Positions 36,418 through 48,255 are shown, counted from the stretch's first letter. The stretch: 64,000 nt of DNA from a bacterium (GCA_905221455.1 CAJNDF010000001.1:186001-250000); one strand, 5' to 3'. Numbers and translations are program-made. Notes: generated by a model not told the origin, from the letters alone.

Positions 36418-38848
36418 ATACATTGAAAACAATCTCGTCTGGAATAAAGACGGGGAATGTTATGCTTACTATGAGCTTGTTCCTTACAATTACTCATTTC
36501 TAAGTCCAGAACAGAAAATACAAGTGCATGATTCTTTCAGACAGCTTATCGCACAAAATCGTGATGGCAAAATTCATGCTTTACAAATCAGTACAGAATC
36601 CAGCATACGTTCTGCACAAGAGCGTTCCAAAAATGAAGTCACTGGCAAGCTCAAAGCGGTTGCCTATGACAAAATCGACCAACAGACAGACGCTTTAATA
36701 TCCATGATTGGCGAAAATCAAGTGAACTACCGTTTCTTTATCGGCTTTAAGTTGCTTCTCAACGATCAGGAGTTTTCTATGAAAAGTCTTACCGTTGAAG
36801 CAAAAAATGCTTTGTCTGATTTTGTCTATGATGTGAACCATAAGCTGATGGGCGATTTTGTTAGTATGAGTAATGATGAAATCCTGCGTTTTCAGAAGAT
36901 GGAAAAGCTCTTAGAAAATAAAATCTCTCGTCGTTTCAAAATCCGCAGGTTAGATAAGGACGACTTCGGCTATCTGATTGAACACCTTTACGGACAGACA
37001 GGCACTGCCTATGAAGAGTATGAGTACCATCTATCAAAGAAAAAGCTGGATAATGAAACGCTGATTAAATACTATGACTTGATTAAGCCTACTCGCTGTT
37101 TGGTGGAAGAAAAACAGCGATATTTGAAAATCCAGCAGGAAGATGAAACCGTCTATGTAGCTTACTTTACCATTAACAGCATTGTCGGAGAACTGGACTT
37201 CCCGTCCTCTGAAATCTTCTACTACCAGCAACAGCAATTTACATTCCCGATTGATACGTCAATGAATGTGGAAATTGTAGCGAATCGTAAAGCCCTATCT
37301 ACTGTCCGCAATAAAAAGAAAGAACTGAAAGACTTGGATAACCACGCTTGGCAAAGTGATAATGAAACCAGCTCCAATGTGGCGGAAGCTCTGGAAAGTG
37401 TGAATGAGCTGGAAACCAATTTAGACCAAAGCAAGGAATCTATGTACAAGCTGTCTTATGTGGTAAGGGTATCAGCAAATGATCTTGACGAACTCAAACG
37501 TCGTTGTAATGAAGTGAAAGATTTTTATGACGATTTAAGCGTAAAACTGGTACGACCATTTGGGGATATGCTCGGCTTACATGAAGAATTTTTACCTGCC
37601 AGCAAGCGTTATATGAATGATTATATTCAATACGTGACCTCTGATTTCCTCGCTGGTTTAGGTTTTGGTGCTACTCAAATGCTGGGGGAAAATGAGGGGA
37701 TTTATGTTGGCTACAGCTTAGATACTGGACGCAATGTCTATCTGAAACCTGCTCTTGCCAGTCAAGGGGTTAAGGGTTCAGTAACCAATGCGTTAGCGTC
37801 GGCTTTTGTTGGTTCGCTGGGTGGTGGTAAATCCTTTGCGAATAACCTTATCGTCTATTATGCGGTGCTTTATGGGGCACAAGCAGTGATTGTAGACCCA
37901 AAAGCAGAACGTGGCAGATGGAAAGAAACCTTGCCAGAGATTTCCCATGAAATCAATATCGTCACTCTGACTTCTGATGAGAAAAACAAAGGCTTACTTG
38001 ACCCTTATGTGATTATGAAAAATCCCAAAGATTCTGAATCACTGGCTATTGATATTCTGACATTCCTTACGGGGATTTCCTCTCGTGATGGGGAACGCTT
38101 CCCAATCCTTAGAAAAGCCATTCGTGCAGTAACCAATAGTGAAGTACGAGGGTTGATGAAAGTGATTGAGGAATTACGGGTTGAGAATACGCCACTAAGT
38201 ACCAGTATAGCCGACCATATCGAAAGTTTTACAGACTATGACTTTGCACATTTATTATTCAGTAATGGTTATGTGGAGCAGTCTATCAGCTTAGAAAAAC
38301 AACTGAACATTATACAGGTTGCGGACTTGGTACTTCCCGACAAGGAAACTTCCTTTGAGGAATATACCACTATGGAGCTTTTATCCGTTGCTATGCTGAT
38401 TGTCATTAGTACCTTTGCGTTGGACTTTATCCATACAGACCGAAGTATTTTCAAGATTGTAGACTTAGACGAAGCATGGAGCTTCTTACAGGTGGCACAA
38501 GGGAAAACACTATCTATGAAGCTGGTTCGTGCTGGTCGTGCTATGAACGCTGGGGTATATTTCGTGACCCAAAATACAGATGACCTCTTAGATGAAAAAC
38601 TGAAAAATAACCTCGGCTTAAAATTTGCCTTTCGTTCCACTGACCTTAACGAGATTAAAAAAACCCTTGCCTTTTTTGGTGTAGACCCAGAGGACGAAAA
38701 CAATCAGAAGCGATTGCGTGATTTGGAAAACGGGCAATGCCTTATCAGTGATTTATATGGTCGTGTCGGTGTGATACAGTTCCACCCTGTATTTGAAGAA
38801 CTGCTCCATGCCTTTGATACCAGACCACCTGTGCGAAAAGAGGTGTAA
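36401..38848 (+). CDS. Tn916 Orf16, VirB4-type conjugation ATPase
   Basis: 815-aa ATPase that powers the type IV secretion channel (TcpF/VirB4/TraE family). The start at ATG 36401 (MAYPIKYIENN) has TTAGGAGTG upstream and gives the canonical length. Walker A is GSLGGGKSFANN (about residue 480), Walker B is IVDLDEAWSFL, and ARAMNAGVYFVTQN is a further ATPase motif. Overlaps orf17 by 17 bp; orf15 starts two bases after its stop. Intact. Confidence 0.95.
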   Translation: MAYPIKYIENNLVWNKDGECYAYYELVPYNYSFLSPEQKIQVHDSFRQLIAQNRDGKIHALQISTESSIRSAQERSKNEVTGKLKAVAYDKIDQQTDALISMIGENQVNYRFFIGFKLLLNDQEFSMKSLTVEAKNALSDFVYDVNHKLMGDFVSMSNDEILRFQKMEKLLENKISRRFKIRRLDKDDFGYLIEHLYGQTGTAYEEYEYHLSKKKLDNETLIKYYDLIKPTRCLVEEKQRYLKIQQEDETVYVAYFTINSIVGELDFPSSEIFYYQQQQFTFPIDTSMNVEIVANRKALSTVRNKKKELKDLDNHAWQSDNETSSNVAEALESVNELETNLDQSKESMYKLSYVVRVSANDLDELKRRCNEVKDFYDDLSVKLVRPFGDMLGLHEEFLPASKRYMNDYIQYVTSDFLAGLGFGATQMLGENEGIYVGYSLDTGRNVYLKPALASQGVKGSVTNALASAFVGSLGGGKSFANNLIVYYAVLYGAQAVIVDPKAERGRWKETLPEISHEINIVTLTSDEKNKGLLDPYVIMKNPKDSESLAIDILTFLTGISSRDGERFPILRKAIRAVTNSEVRGLMKVIEELRVENTPLSTSIADHIESFTDYDFAHLLFSNGYVEQSISLEKQLNIIQVADLVLPDKETSFEEYTTMELLSVAMLIVISTFALDFIHTDRSIFKIVDLDEAWSFLQVAQGKTLSMKLVRAGRAMNAGVYFVTQNTDDLLDEKLKNNLGLKFAFRSTDLNEIKKTLAFFGVDPEDENNQKRLRDLENGQCLISDLYGRVGVIQFHPVFEELLHAFDTRPPVRKEV

Positions 38849-38850
38849 AT

Positions 38851-41034
38851 GTGAAACCATCAATATTAAACAGAATAAAATCAAACTGGACGCTGAAACG
38901 TCTAGGTAAAGTGGCAATGACAGTGGCTTTCACACTTGTGATTGCCATTTTTCTTTTAGCCATGCTGGGAACGGTGGTTCAAGCTGCGGGCTTGGTAGAT
39001 GATACGGTCAATGTGGCAAATGAATACAGCCGATACCCACTTGAAAACTATCAACTGGATTTTTATGTGGATAATAGCTGGGGCTGGCTACCGTGGAACT
39101 GGTCGGACGGAATTGGAAAACAAGTCATGTATGGACTATATGCCATTACCAATTTTATTTGGACAATCAGTCTTTATGTTTCCAATGCGACGGGTTACTT
39201 AGTACAGGAAGCCTATTCCTTAGACTTCATTTCCGCTACAGCAGATTCCATTGGCAAGAATATGCAGACCCTTGCAGGGGTTACGCCTAGTGGACTATCA
39301 ACAGAGGGTTTCTATGTTGGATTCCTTTTACTCTTGATTTTGGTTCTTGGGGTTTATGTTGCCTATACAGGACTGATAAAGAGAGAAACCACAAAGGCAA
39401 TTCATGCCCTCATGAATTTTGTGCTGGTTTTTATCCTATCGGCTTCCTTTATTGCCTATGCTCCCGATTATATTAAGAAAATCAATGACTTTTCATCAGA
39501 CATCAGCAACGCTAGTTTGTCACTGGGTACAAAAATTGTCATGCCCCATTCAGATAGTCAAGGCAAGGACAGTGTGGACTTGATACGTGACAGCCTATTT
39601 TCCATACAGGTTCAGCAACCGTGGCTACTGCTTCAATATAACAGTTCAGACATTGAAAGTATTGGTATTGACCGTGTGGAAAGCCTGCTCTCAACCAGTC
39701 CAGATTCCAACAATGGGGAAGACAGAGAAAAAATTGTTGCGGAAGAAATTGAAGATAGAAGCAATACCAATATGACGATTACAAAGACGATTAACCGTTT
39801 AGGTACAGTCTTCTTCCTATTTGTCTTCAATATTGGGATTTCCATATTTGTATTCCTATTAACAGGAATCATGATTTTCTCGCAGGTACTTTTTATCATC
39901 TATGCTATGTTTCTGCCTGTGAGCTTTATTTTAAGCATGATTCCATCATTTGATGGTATGTCAAAACGAGCCATAACAAAGCTCTTTAATACCATTTTGA
40001 CACGAGCTGGAATCACATTGATTATTACGACAGCATTTAGTATTTCAACCATGCTCTATACCTTATCGGCTGGTTATCCGTTCTTTTTGATTGCTTTTCT
40101 ACAGATTGTGACCTTTGCAGGAATCTACTTTAAGCTGGGCGATTTAATGAGTATGTTTTCTCTACAGAGTAACGATTCTCAAAGTGTGGGAAGTCGTATG
40201 ATGAGAAAACCTCGTATGCTTATGCACGCTCACATGCACCGTCTACAGCGGAAACTTGGACGCTCCGTGACTGCTTTAGGGGCTGGGTCTGCCATTGCCA
40301 GTGCTACGGGTAAAAAAGGACAGTCGGGTTCGGGAAGTTCTGCGAGTACACAAGCAGATCACTCTCGACCAAACGGGCAGGAAAAATCAACACTAGGAAA
40401 GCGTATCGGTCAAACCATCGGTACAGTAGCTGATACCAAAGACAGAATGGTAGATACTGCTGGTAATTTGAAAGAACAGGTTAAGGATTTGCCGACCAAT
40501 GCAAGATATGCAGTATATCAAGGAAAATCTAAAGTGACGGATAATGTCCATGATTTAACCAGAAGTATTTCTCAAACCAAAGCGGATAAAGCCAGTGGAC
40601 GCAAGAAACAGCAGGAACAAAGACGGAAAACCATTGCGGAGCGTCGCTCTGAAATGGAACAGGTCAAACAGAAAAAACAGCCAGCTTCTTCCGTTCATGA
40701 AAGACCAGCCACTAAGCAAGAACAATCTCATGATGGACAGACTTCAAGGCAAACAACTGTACAGGCTTCCTATAGGGAATCTCAACAAGCCAAACAAGAG
40801 CGTCCAACAGTTAAGTCCGATTCTTCAAGTTTAAAAACGGAACGTCAAAGTAATACAGTTCAAGAAAGAACGGTTCAAAAGCCAGTAACTTCAACTGCAC
40901 CAACAGATAGAGCTTCACAACGTTCAATCACAAAAGAACGTCAGTCTACTGTTCAAAGAGTACCACTACAAAATACAAAAAGTAGACCACCAATCAAAAC
41001 CGCCACCATTAAGAAAGGCAGTAAGAAACCATGA
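38851..41034 (+). CDS. Tn916 Orf15, multi-spanning channel protein (VirB6-like)
   Basis: 727 aa, GTG start. About six or seven membrane helices lie between residues 20 and 430. The last about 250 residues are a polar, basic and Gln/Lys/Ser-rich tail (for example RKKQQEQRRKTIAERRSE). This matches the VirB6/TrbL-like TcpH subunit of Gram-positive conjugation channels. It overlaps orf14 by 4 bp. The low-complexity tail often varies in length between Tn916 relatives. Confidence 0.9.
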   Translation: MKPSILNRIKSNWTLKRLGKVAMTVAFTLVIAIFLLAMLGTVVQAAGLVDDTVNVANEYSRYPLENYQLDFYVDNSWGWLPWNWSDGIGKQVMYGLYAITNFIWTISLYVSNATGYLVQEAYSLDFISATADSIGKNMQTLAGVTPSGLSTEGFYVGFLLLLILVLGVYVAYTGLIKRETTKAIHALMNFVLVFILSASFIAYAPDYIKKINDFSSDISNASLSLGTKIVMPHSDSQGKDSVDLIRDSLFSIQVQQPWLLLQYNSSDIESIGIDRVESLLSTSPDSNNGEDREKIVAEEIEDRSNTNMTITKTINRLGTVFFLFVFNIGISIFVFLLTGIMIFSQVLFIIYAMFLPVSFILSMIPSFDGMSKRAITKLFNTILTRAGITLIITTAFSISTMLYTLSAGYPFFLIAFLQIVTFAGIYFKLGDLMSMFSLQSNDSQSVGSRMMRKPRMLMHAHMHRLQRKLGRSVTALGAGSAIASATGKKGQSGSGSSASTQADHSRPNGQEKSTLGKRIGQTIGTVADTKDRMVDTAGNLKEQVKDLPTNARYAVYQGKSKVTDNVHDLTRSISQTKADKASGRKKQQEQRRKTIAERRSEMEQVKQKKQPASSVHERPATKQEQSHDGQTSRQTTVQASYRESQQAKQERPTVKSDSSSLKTERQSNTVQERTVQKPVTSTAPTDRASQRSITKERQSTVQRVPLQNTKSRPPIKTATIKKGSKKP

Positions 41035-42032
41035 AGCTGAAAACTTTAGTGATTGGTGGTTCGGGATTATTCTTGATGGTCTTCTCACTGCTTCTGTTTG
41101 TCGCCATTTTATTTTCAGATGAACAAGATGGCGGTTTTTCCAACATTCACTATGGCGGTGTGGATGTTTCCGCAGAAGTGCTGGCTCATAAGCCTATGGT
41201 AGAAAAAGTTGCCAAAGAATATGGAATTGAAGAATACGTCAATATACTTCTTGCGATTATACAGGTGGAATCGGGTGGTACAGCAGAAGATGTTATGCAG
41301 TCCTCGGAATCCCTCGGTCTTCCACCTAATTCATTGAGTACAGAAGAATCCATTAAGCAAGGTGTGAAGTATTTCAGTGAGTTATTAGCCAGTAGCGAAA
41401 GGCTTGGTGTAGATTTAGAATCGGTTATCCAGTCCTACAATTATGGTGGTGGTTTCTTAGGATATGTGGCTAATCGTGGGAATAAATATACCTTTGAACT
41501 GGCTCAAAGTTTCTCAAAAGAGTATTCGGGTGACGAAAAAGTGTCTTACCCCAATCCCATAGCCATACCTATCAATGGGGGCTGGCGATACAATTACGGG
41601 AATATGTTTTATGTGCAACTGGTAACGCAGTATCTTGTCACAACAGAGTTTAATGATGATACGGTACAAGCCATCATGGACGAAGCACTGAAATATGAGG
41701 GCTGGCGATACGTTTACGGTGGAGCTTCCCCGACTACTTCTTTTGATTGTAGCGGACTGACACAATGGACGTATGGAAAAGCTGGAATCAACTTACCACG
41801 AACAGCACAACAGCAATATGATGTAACCCGGCATATCCCACTATCGGAAGCACAAGCTGGCGATTTGGTTTTCTTTCATTCTACCTATAACGCTGGCTCT
41901 TATATTACTCATATCGGGATTTATTTAGGCGATAACCGTATGTTTCATGCAGGCGACCCTATCGGTTATGCCGACTTAACAAGCTCTTACTGGCAACAGC
42001 ATTTAGTGGGAGCAGGACGAATCAAACAATAA
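41031..42032 (+). CDS. Tn916 Orf14, bifunctional cell-wall hydrolase
   Basis: 333 aa. One N-terminal membrane helix (residues 7-30), then a lysozyme/SLT-like domain (ILLAIIQVESGG with catalytic Glu) and a C-terminal NlpC/P60 peptidase (DCSGLTQWTYG with Cys, THIGIYLG with His). It opens peptidoglycan for the conjugation channel (TcpG-like). Both catalytic sites look intact. Starts four bases inside orf15. Confidence 0.94.
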   Translation: MKLKTLVIGGSGLFLMVFSLLLFVAILFSDEQDGGFSNIHYGGVDVSAEVLAHKPMVEKVAKEYGIEEYVNILLAIIQVESGGTAEDVMQSSESLGLPPNSLSTEESIKQGVKYFSELLASSERLGVDLESVIQSYNYGGGFLGYVANRGNKYTFELAQSFSKEYSGDEKVSYPNPIAIPINGGWRYNYGNMFYVQLVTQYLVTTEFNDDTVQAIMDEALKYEGWRYVYGGASPTTSFDCSGLTQWTYGKAGINLPRTAQQQYDVTRHIPLSEAQAGDLVFFHSTYNAGSYITHIGIYLGDNRMFHAGDPIGYADLTSSYWQQHLVGAGRIKQ

Positions 42033-42046
42033 GAAAGGACGATTCA

Positions 42047-42961
42047 ATGATGAAATTTAGAAAAAATCAGAATAAAGAAAAACAGATACCAAAGGAAAAG
42101 AAACCTCGTGTCTATAAGGTCAATCCTCATAAAAAGGTTGTGATTGCCTTGTGGGTACTTTTAGGGCTTAGTTTCAGCTTTGCGATATTCAAGCACTTTA
42201 CAGCTATAGATACTCATACTATTCACGAAACAACTATCATAGAAAAGGAATACGTTGATACTCATCATGTAGAAAATTTTGTAGAGAACTTTGCGAAAGT
42301 CTACTATTCATGGGAGCAATCCGATAAGTCCATTGATAATCGAATGGAAAGTCTAAAAGGCTATCTGACAGATGAACTTCAAGCTCTCAATGTTGATACA
42401 GTACGCAAAGATATTCCTGTATCGTCTTCTGTAAGAGGATTTCAGATATGGACGGTAGAGCCAACTGGCGACAATGAGTTTAATGTAACCTACAGTGTAG
42501 ACCAGCTCATTACAGAGGGAGAAAATACAAAGACCGTCCACTCTGCTTATATAGTGAGTGTCTATGTAGATGGTTCTGGAAATATGGTACTGGTTAAGAA
42601 TCCGACCATTACCAACATACCTAAGAAATCAAGTTATAAACCAAAAGCCATTGAAAGTGAGGGGACGGTTGATTCCATTACAACCAATGAAATCAATGAG
42701 TTTTTAACGACGTTCTTCAAGCTCTATCCTACAGCGACAGCCAGTGAACTTTCCTACTATGTGAATGACGGGATATTAAAACCAATCGGAAAAGAGTACA
42801 TCTTTCAAGAACTGGTAAATCCTATTCACAATCGTAAGGATAATCAAGTCACGGTATCGCTGACAGTGGAGTATATCGACCAGCAGACCAAAGCAACGCA
42901 GGTATCTCAATTTGATTTGGTACTTGAAAAGAACGGGAGTAATTGGAAGATTATAGAATAA
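42047..42961 (+). CDS. Tn916 Orf13, TcpC-family conjugation protein
   Basis: 304 aa with one membrane helix near residues 28-48 (VVIALWVLLGLSFSFAIF) and an extracytoplasmic part of two NTF2-like domains, as in TcpC (VirB8-like). Last gene of the transfer operon; the tet(M) promoter follows 70 bp later. AAGAAAGGAC upstream. Complete. Confidence 0.93.
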   Translation: MMKFRKNQNKEKQIPKEKKPRVYKVNPHKKVVIALWVLLGLSFSFAIFKHFTAIDTHTIHETTIIEKEYVDTHHVENFVENFAKVYYSWEQSDKSIDNRMESLKGYLTDELQALNVDTVRKDIPVSSSVRGFQIWTVEPTGDNEFNVTYSVDQLITEGENTKTVHSAYIVSVYVDGSGNMVLVKNPTITNIPKKSSYKPKAIESEGTVDSITTNEINEFLTTFFKLYPTATASELSYYVNDGILKPIGKEYIFQELVNPIHNRKDNQVTVSLTVEYIDQQTKATQVSQFDLVLEKNGSNWKIIE

Positions 42962-43030
42962 CAAATATTGGTACATTATTACAGCTATTTTGTAATCACG
43001 TACTCTCTTTGATAAAAAATTGGAGATTCC

Positions 43031-43059
43031 TTGACAAATATGCTCTTACGTGCTATAAT
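43031..43059 (+). promoter_or_regulatory. tet(M) promoter
   Basis: TTGACA (43031-43036), 17-bp spacer, TATAAT (43054-43059): consensus promoter known from Tn916. A 7-codon ORF (43091-43114, MRQGILK) with AAAGGAG upstream follows, then the inverted repeat GGTATTCTTAAA/TTTAAGAATACC (43100-43197). Confidence 0.9.
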
Positions 43060-43235
43060 TTAAGTATCTATTTAAAAGGAGTTAATAAATATGCGGCAAG
43101 GTATTCTTAAATAAACTGTCAATTTGATAGTGGGAACAAATAATTGGATGTCCTTTTTTAGGAGGGCTTAGTTTTTTGTACCCAGTTTAAGAATACCTTT
43201 ATCATGTGATTCTAAAGTATCCAGAGAATATCTGT

Positions 43236-43322
43236 ATGCTTTGTATACCTATGGTTATGCATAAAAATCCCAGTGATAAAAGTATTTATCACTGGGATTT
43301 TTATGCCCTTTTGGGTTTTTGA
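43236..43322 (+). CDS. orf12, tet(M) leader peptide
   Basis: 28 codons starting MLCIPMVMHKNPSDK and ending just before tet(M). It is the Tn916 leader that couples translation to transcription of tet(M): when tetracycline slows ribosomes or charged tRNAs accumulate, RNA polymerase passes the hairpin at 43263-43302. Apart from one Ile for the Met I remember at position 4, it looks canonical. Confidence 0.85.
   Translation: MLCIPMVMHKNPSDKSIYHWDFYALLGF
43263..43302 (+). terminator. tet(M) attenuator hairpin
   Basis: AAAAATCCCAGTGATAAA/TTTATCACTGGGATTTTT within orf12. Transcription attenuator of tet(M). Confidence 0.9.
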
Positions 43323-43337
43323 ATGGAGGAAAATCAC

Positions 43338-45257
43338 ATGAAAATTATTAATATTGGAGTTTTAGCTCATGTTGATGCAGGAAAAACTACCTTAACAGAA
43401 AGCTTATTATATAACAGTGGAGCGATTACAGAATTAGGAAGCGTGGACAAAGGTACAACGAGGACGGATAATACGCTTTTAGAACGTCAGAGAGGAATTA
43501 CAATTCAGACAGGAATAACCTCTTTTCAGTGGGAAAATACGAAGGTGAACATCATAGACACGCCAGGACATATGGATTTCTTAGCAGAAGTATATCGTTC
43601 ATTATCAGTTTTAGATGGGGCAATTCTACTGATTTCTGCAAAAGATGGCGTACAAGCACAAACTCGTATATTATTTCATGCACTTAGGAAAATGGGGATT
43701 CCCACAATCTTTTTTATCAATAAGATTGACCAAAATGGAATTGATTTATCAACGGTTTATCAGGATATTAAAGAGAAACTTTCTGCCGAAATTGTAATCA
43801 AACAGAAGGTAGAACTGTATCCTAATATGTGTGTGACGAACTTTACCGAATCTGAACAATGGGATACGGTAATAGAGGGAAACGATGACCTTTTAGAGAA
43901 ATATATGTCCGGTAAATCATTAGAAGCATTGGAACTCGAACAAGAGGAAAGCATAAGATTTCAGAATTGTTCCCTGTTCCCTGTTTATCACGGAAGTGCA
44001 AAAAACAATATAGGGATTGATAACCTTATAGAAGTGATTACGAATAAATTTTATTCATCAACACATCGAGGTCAGTCTGAACTTTGCGGAAAAGTTTTCA
44101 AAATTGAGTATTCGGAAAAAAGACAGCGTCTTGCATATATACGTCTTTATAGTGGCGTACTGCATTTGCGAGATTCGGTTAGAATATCGGAAAAGGAAAA
44201 AATAAAAATTACAGAAATGTATACTTCAATAAATGGTGAATTATGTAAAATCGATAAGGCTTATTCCGGGGAAATTGTTATTTTGCAGAATGAGTTTTTG
44301 AAGTTAAATAGTGTTCTTGGAGATACAAAGCTATTGCCACAGAGAGAGAGAATTGAAAATCCCCTCCCTCTGCTGCAAACGACTGTTGAACCGAGCAAAC
44401 CTCAACAAAGGGAAATGTTACTTGATGCACTTTTAGAAATCTCCGACAGTGACCCGCTTCTGCGATATTATGTGGATTCTGCGACACATGAAATCATACT
44501 TTCTTTCTTAGGGAAAGTACAAATGGAAGTGACTTGTGCTCTGCTGCAAGAAAAGTATCATGTGGAGATAGAAATAAAAGAGCCTACAGTCATTTATATG
44601 GAAAGACCGTTAAAAAAAGCAGAGTATACCATTCACATCGAAGTTCCACCGAATCCTTTCTGGGCTTCCATTGGTCTATCTGTAGCACCGCTTCCATTAG
44701 GGAGCGGAGTACAGTATGAGAGCTCGGTTTCTCTTGGATACTTAAATCAATCGTTTCAAACTGCAGTTATGGAGGGGATACGCTATGGCTGTGAACAAGG
44801 ATTGTATGGTTGGAATGTGACGGACTGTAAAATCTGTTTTAAGTATGGCTTATACTATAGCCCTGTTAGTACCCCAGCAGATTTTCGGATGCTTGCTCCT
44901 ATTGTATTGGAACAAGTCTTAAAAAAAGCTGGAACAGAATTGTTAGAGCCATATCTTAGTTTTAAAATTTATGCGCCACAGGAATATCTTTCACGAGCAT
45001 ACAACGATGCTCCTAAATATTGTGCGAACATCGTAGACACTCAATTGAAAAATAATGAGGTCATTCTTAGTGGAGAAATCCCTGCTCGGTGTATTCAAGA
45101 ATATCGTAGTGATTTAACTTTCTTTACAAATGGACGTAGTGTTTGTTTAACAGAGTTAAAAGGGTACCATGTTACTACCGGTGAACCTGTTTGCCAGCCC
45201 CGTCGTCCAAATAGTCGGATAGATAAAGTACGATATATGTTCAATAAAATAACTTAG
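43338..45257 (+). CDS. tet(M): ribosomal protection protein Tet(M)
   Basis: 639-aa GTPase related to EF-G that removes tetracycline from the 30S subunit. G1 is AHVDAGKTT (residues 10-18), G3 is DTPGHMDF, G4 is NKID. The start is ATG 43338 ([11 protein letters not shown]), with GGAGGAAA upstream; an ATG at 43323 in the same frame covers that site. Domains II-V and the C-terminal helix are complete. The first 11 bases after the stop still match the usual Tn916 flank, then the sequence changes to the tet(L) segment. Confidence 0.98.
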   Translation: MKIINIGVLAHVDAGKTTLTESLLYNSGAITELGSVDKGTTRTDNTLLERQRGITIQTGITSFQWENTKVNIIDTPGHMDFLAEVYRSLSVLDGAILLISAKDGVQAQTRILFHALRKMGIPTIFFINKIDQNGIDLSTVYQDIKEKLSAEIVIKQKVELYPNMCVTNFTESEQWDTVIEGNDDLLEKYMSGKSLEALELEQEESIRFQNCSLFPVYHGSAKNNIGIDNLIEVITNKFYSSTHRGQSELCGKVFKIEYSEKRQRLAYIRLYSGVLHLRDSVRISEKEKIKITEMYTSINGELCKIDKAYSGEIVILQNEFLKLNSVLGDTKLLPQRERIENPLPLLQTTVEPSKPQQREMLLDALLEISDSDPLLRYYVDSATHEIILSFLGKVQMEVTCALLQEKYHVEIEIKEPTVIYMERPLKKAEYTIHIEVPPNPFWASIGLSVAPLPLGSGVQYESSVSLGYLNQSFQTAVMEGIRYGCEQGLYGWNVTDCKICFKYGLYYSPVSTPADFRMLAPIVLEQVLKKAGTELLEPYLSFKIYAPQEYLSRAYNDAPKYCANIVDTQLKNNEVILSGEIPARCIQEYRSDLTFFTNGRSVCLTELKGYHVTTGEPVCQPRRPNSRIDKVRYMFNKIT

Positions 45258-45312
45258 TGTATTTTATGATGTTTCTTGCTTCGTTGATACCGCTGGCTAA
45301 AGAAATACTGAA

Positions 45313-45341
45313 TTTAAAACTTAGTTTATATGTGGTAAAAT
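45313..45341 (+). promoter_or_regulatory. tet(L) promoter
   Basis: TTTAAA (45313-45318), 17-bp spacer, TAAAAT (45336-45341), with TGTGG before the -10. The ribosome binding site AGGAGG (45358-45363) is that of the leader peptide and now serves the fused tet(L). Confidence 0.65.
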
Positions 45342-45370
45342 GTTTTAATCAAGTTTAGGAGGAATTAATT

Positions 45371-46744
45371 ATGAAGTGTAATGAATGTAACAGGGTTCAA
45401 TACAACCAAATTTTAATTTGGCTTTGCATTTTATCTTTTTTTAGCGTATTAAATGAAATGGTTTTGAACGTCTCATTACCTGATATTGCAAATGATTTTA
45501 ATAAACCACCTGCGAGTACAAACTGGGTGAACACAGCCTTTATGTTAACCTTTTCCATTGGAACAGCTGTATATGGAAAGCTATCTGATCAATTAGGCAT
45601 CAAAAGGTTACTCCTATTTGGAATTATAATAAATTGTTTCGGGTCGGTAATTGGGTTTGTTGGCCATTCTTTCTTTTCCTTACTTATTATGGCTCGTTTT
45701 ATTCAAGGGGCTGGTGCAGCTGCATTTCCAGCACTCGTAATGGTTGTAGTTGCGCGCTATATTCCAAAGGAAAATAGGGGTAAAGCATTTGGTCTTATTG
45801 GATCGATAGTAGCCATGGGAGAAGGAGTCGGTCCAGCGATTGGTGGAATGATAGCCCATTATATTCATTGGTCCTATCTTCTACTCATTCCTATGATAAC
45901 AATTATCACTGTTCCGTTTCTTATGAAATTATTAAAGAAAGAAGTAAGGATAAAAGGTCATTTTGATATCAAAGGAATTATACTAATGTCTGTAGGCATT
46001 GAATTTTTTATGTTGTTTACAACATCATATAGCATTTCTTTTCTTATCGTTAGCGTGCTGTCATTCCTGATATTTGTAAAACATATCAGGAAAGTAACAG
46101 ATCCTTTTGTTGATCCCGGATTAGGGAAAAATATACCTTTTATGATTGGAGTTCTTTGTGGGGGAATTATATTTGGAACAGTAGCAGGGTTTGTCTCTAT
46201 GGTTCCTTATATGATGAAAGATGTTCACCAGCTAAGTACTGCCGAAATCGGAAGTGTAATTATTTTCCCTGGAACAATGAGTGTCATTATTTTCGGCTAC
46301 ATTGGTGGGATACTTGTTGATAGAAGAGGTCCTTTATACGTGTTAAACATCGGAGTTACATTTCTTTCTGTTAGCTTTTTAACTGCTTCCTTTCTTTTAG
46401 AAACAACATCATGGTTCATGACAATTATAATCGTATTTGTTTTAGGTGGGCTTTCGTTCACCAAAACAGTTATATCAACAATTGTTTCAAGTAGCTTGAA
46501 ACAGCAGGAAGCTGGTGCTGGAATGAGTTTGCTTAACTTTACCAGCTTTTTATCAGAGGGAACAGGTATTGCAATTGTAGGTGGTTTATTATCCATACCC
46601 TTACTTGATCAAAGGTTGTTACCTATGGAAGTTGATCAGTCAACTTATCTGTATAGTAATTTGTTATTACTTTTTTCAGGAATCATTGTCATTAGTTGGC
46701 TGGTTACCTTGAATGTATATAAACATTCTCAAAGGGATTTCTAA
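45371..46744 (+). CDS. tet(L): tetracycline efflux protein Tet(L), fused to its leader peptide
   Basis: 457-aa MFS drug/proton antiporter with about 14 membrane helices; motif A is [13 protein letters not shown] and motif C is around [11 protein letters not shown]. From residue 12 ([13 protein letters not shown]) it is Tet(L). The first ten residues [10 protein letters not shown] are not the normal Tet(L) start (MNTSYSQSN...) but the start of the tet(L) leader peptide, as I remember it. A deletion therefore joined leader codon 10 to the structural gene in frame, removing the attenuator hairpin and second ribosome binding site. Expression should be constitutive. The rest of the transporter is intact. 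Confidence 0.95.
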   Translation: MKCNECNRVQYNQILIWLCILSFFSVLNEMVLNVSLPDIANDFNKPPASTNWVNTAFMLTFSIGTAVYGKLSDQLGIKRLLLFGIIINCFGSVIGFVGHSFFSLLIMARFIQGAGAAAFPALVMVVVARYIPKENRGKAFGLIGSIVAMGEGVGPAIGGMIAHYIHWSYLLLIPMITIITVPFLMKLLKKEVRIKGHFDIKGIILMSVGIEFFMLFTTSYSISFLIVSVLSFLIFVKHIRKVTDPFVDPGLGKNIPFMIGVLCGGIIFGTVAGFVSMVPYMMKDVHQLSTAEIGSVIIFPGTMSVIIFGYIGGILVDRRGPLYVLNIGVTFLSVSFLTASFLLETTSWFMTIIIVFVLGGLSFTKTVISTIVSSSLKQQEAGAGMSLLNFTSFLSEGTGIAIVGGLLSIPLLDQRLLPMEVDQSTYLYSNLLLLFSGIIVISWLVTLNVYKHSQRDF

Positions 46745-46750
46745 ATCGTT

Positions 46751-46794
46751 AAGGGATCAACTTTGGGAGAGAGTTCAAAATTGATCCTTTTTTT
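46751..46794 (+). terminator. tet(L) terminator
   Basis: AAGGGATCAA/TTGATCCTT stem with TTTTTTT, 7 bp after the tet(L) stop. Confidence 0.9.
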
Positions 46795-46859
46795 ATAACA
46801 GGAATTCAAATCTTTTTGTTCCATTAAAGGGCGCGATTGCTGAATAAAAGATACGAGAG

Positions 46860-47832
<973 letters not shown>

Positions 47833-48255
47833 ATGAAACCATCTTCTTTTCAGACCACAATAGAAAATCAGTTTGACTATATCTGTAAACGTGCTATGGA
47901 AGACGAGCGAAAGAATTATATGCTTTATCTTTCAAGGATTGCAAAGCGTGAGGTGTCCTTTTCGGATGTTGGCGATTATCTTGTTAGCCAGTTTGCGACA
48001 ACAGATAACTATTCAACTGACTTTCAGATTTTTACACTCAATGGGTTATCAGTAGGCGTTGAAAATGATTTGTTGAGTGAAGCATTACGTGAGTTGCCAG
48101 ACAAGAAACGTGAAATTCTACTGCTGTTTTACTTTATGGACATGAGCGATTCAGAAATTGCAGACCTGTTGAAATTGAACCGTTCTACTGTCTATCGGCA
48201 TAGAACCAGTGGACTAGCCTTAATTAAAAAGTTTATGGAGGAATTTGAAGAATGA
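47833..48255 (+). CDS. Tn916 Orf7, sigma-like transfer regulator
   Basis: 140 aa from ATG 47833 (MKPSSFQTTI) with AAAGGGGGTGAG upstream. The C-terminal part has a sigma-70 region 4-type helix-turn-helix (MDMSDSEIADLLKLNRSTVYRHRTS). In Tn916, Orf7 and Orf8 positively control transcription into xis, int and the transfer genes. It overlaps orf8 by 4 bp. Complete. Confidence 0.92.
   Translation: MKPSSFQTTIENQFDYICKRAMEDERKNYMLYLSRIAKREVSFSDVGDYLVSQFATTDNYSTDFQIFTLNGLSVGVENDLLSEALRELPDKKREILLLFYFMDMSDSEIADLLKLNRSTVYRHRTSGLALIKKFMEEFEE

Noticed and set aside
38851-41034. Possible shortening of Orf15
   Set aside because: The low-complexity tail seems shorter than I recall for Tn916, but I cannot verify the reference length and see no frameshift.
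43091-43114. Seven-codon ORF MRQGILK upstream of tet(M)
   Set aside because: It has a ribosome binding site but is too short to support as a gene; treated as part of the tet(M) leader.
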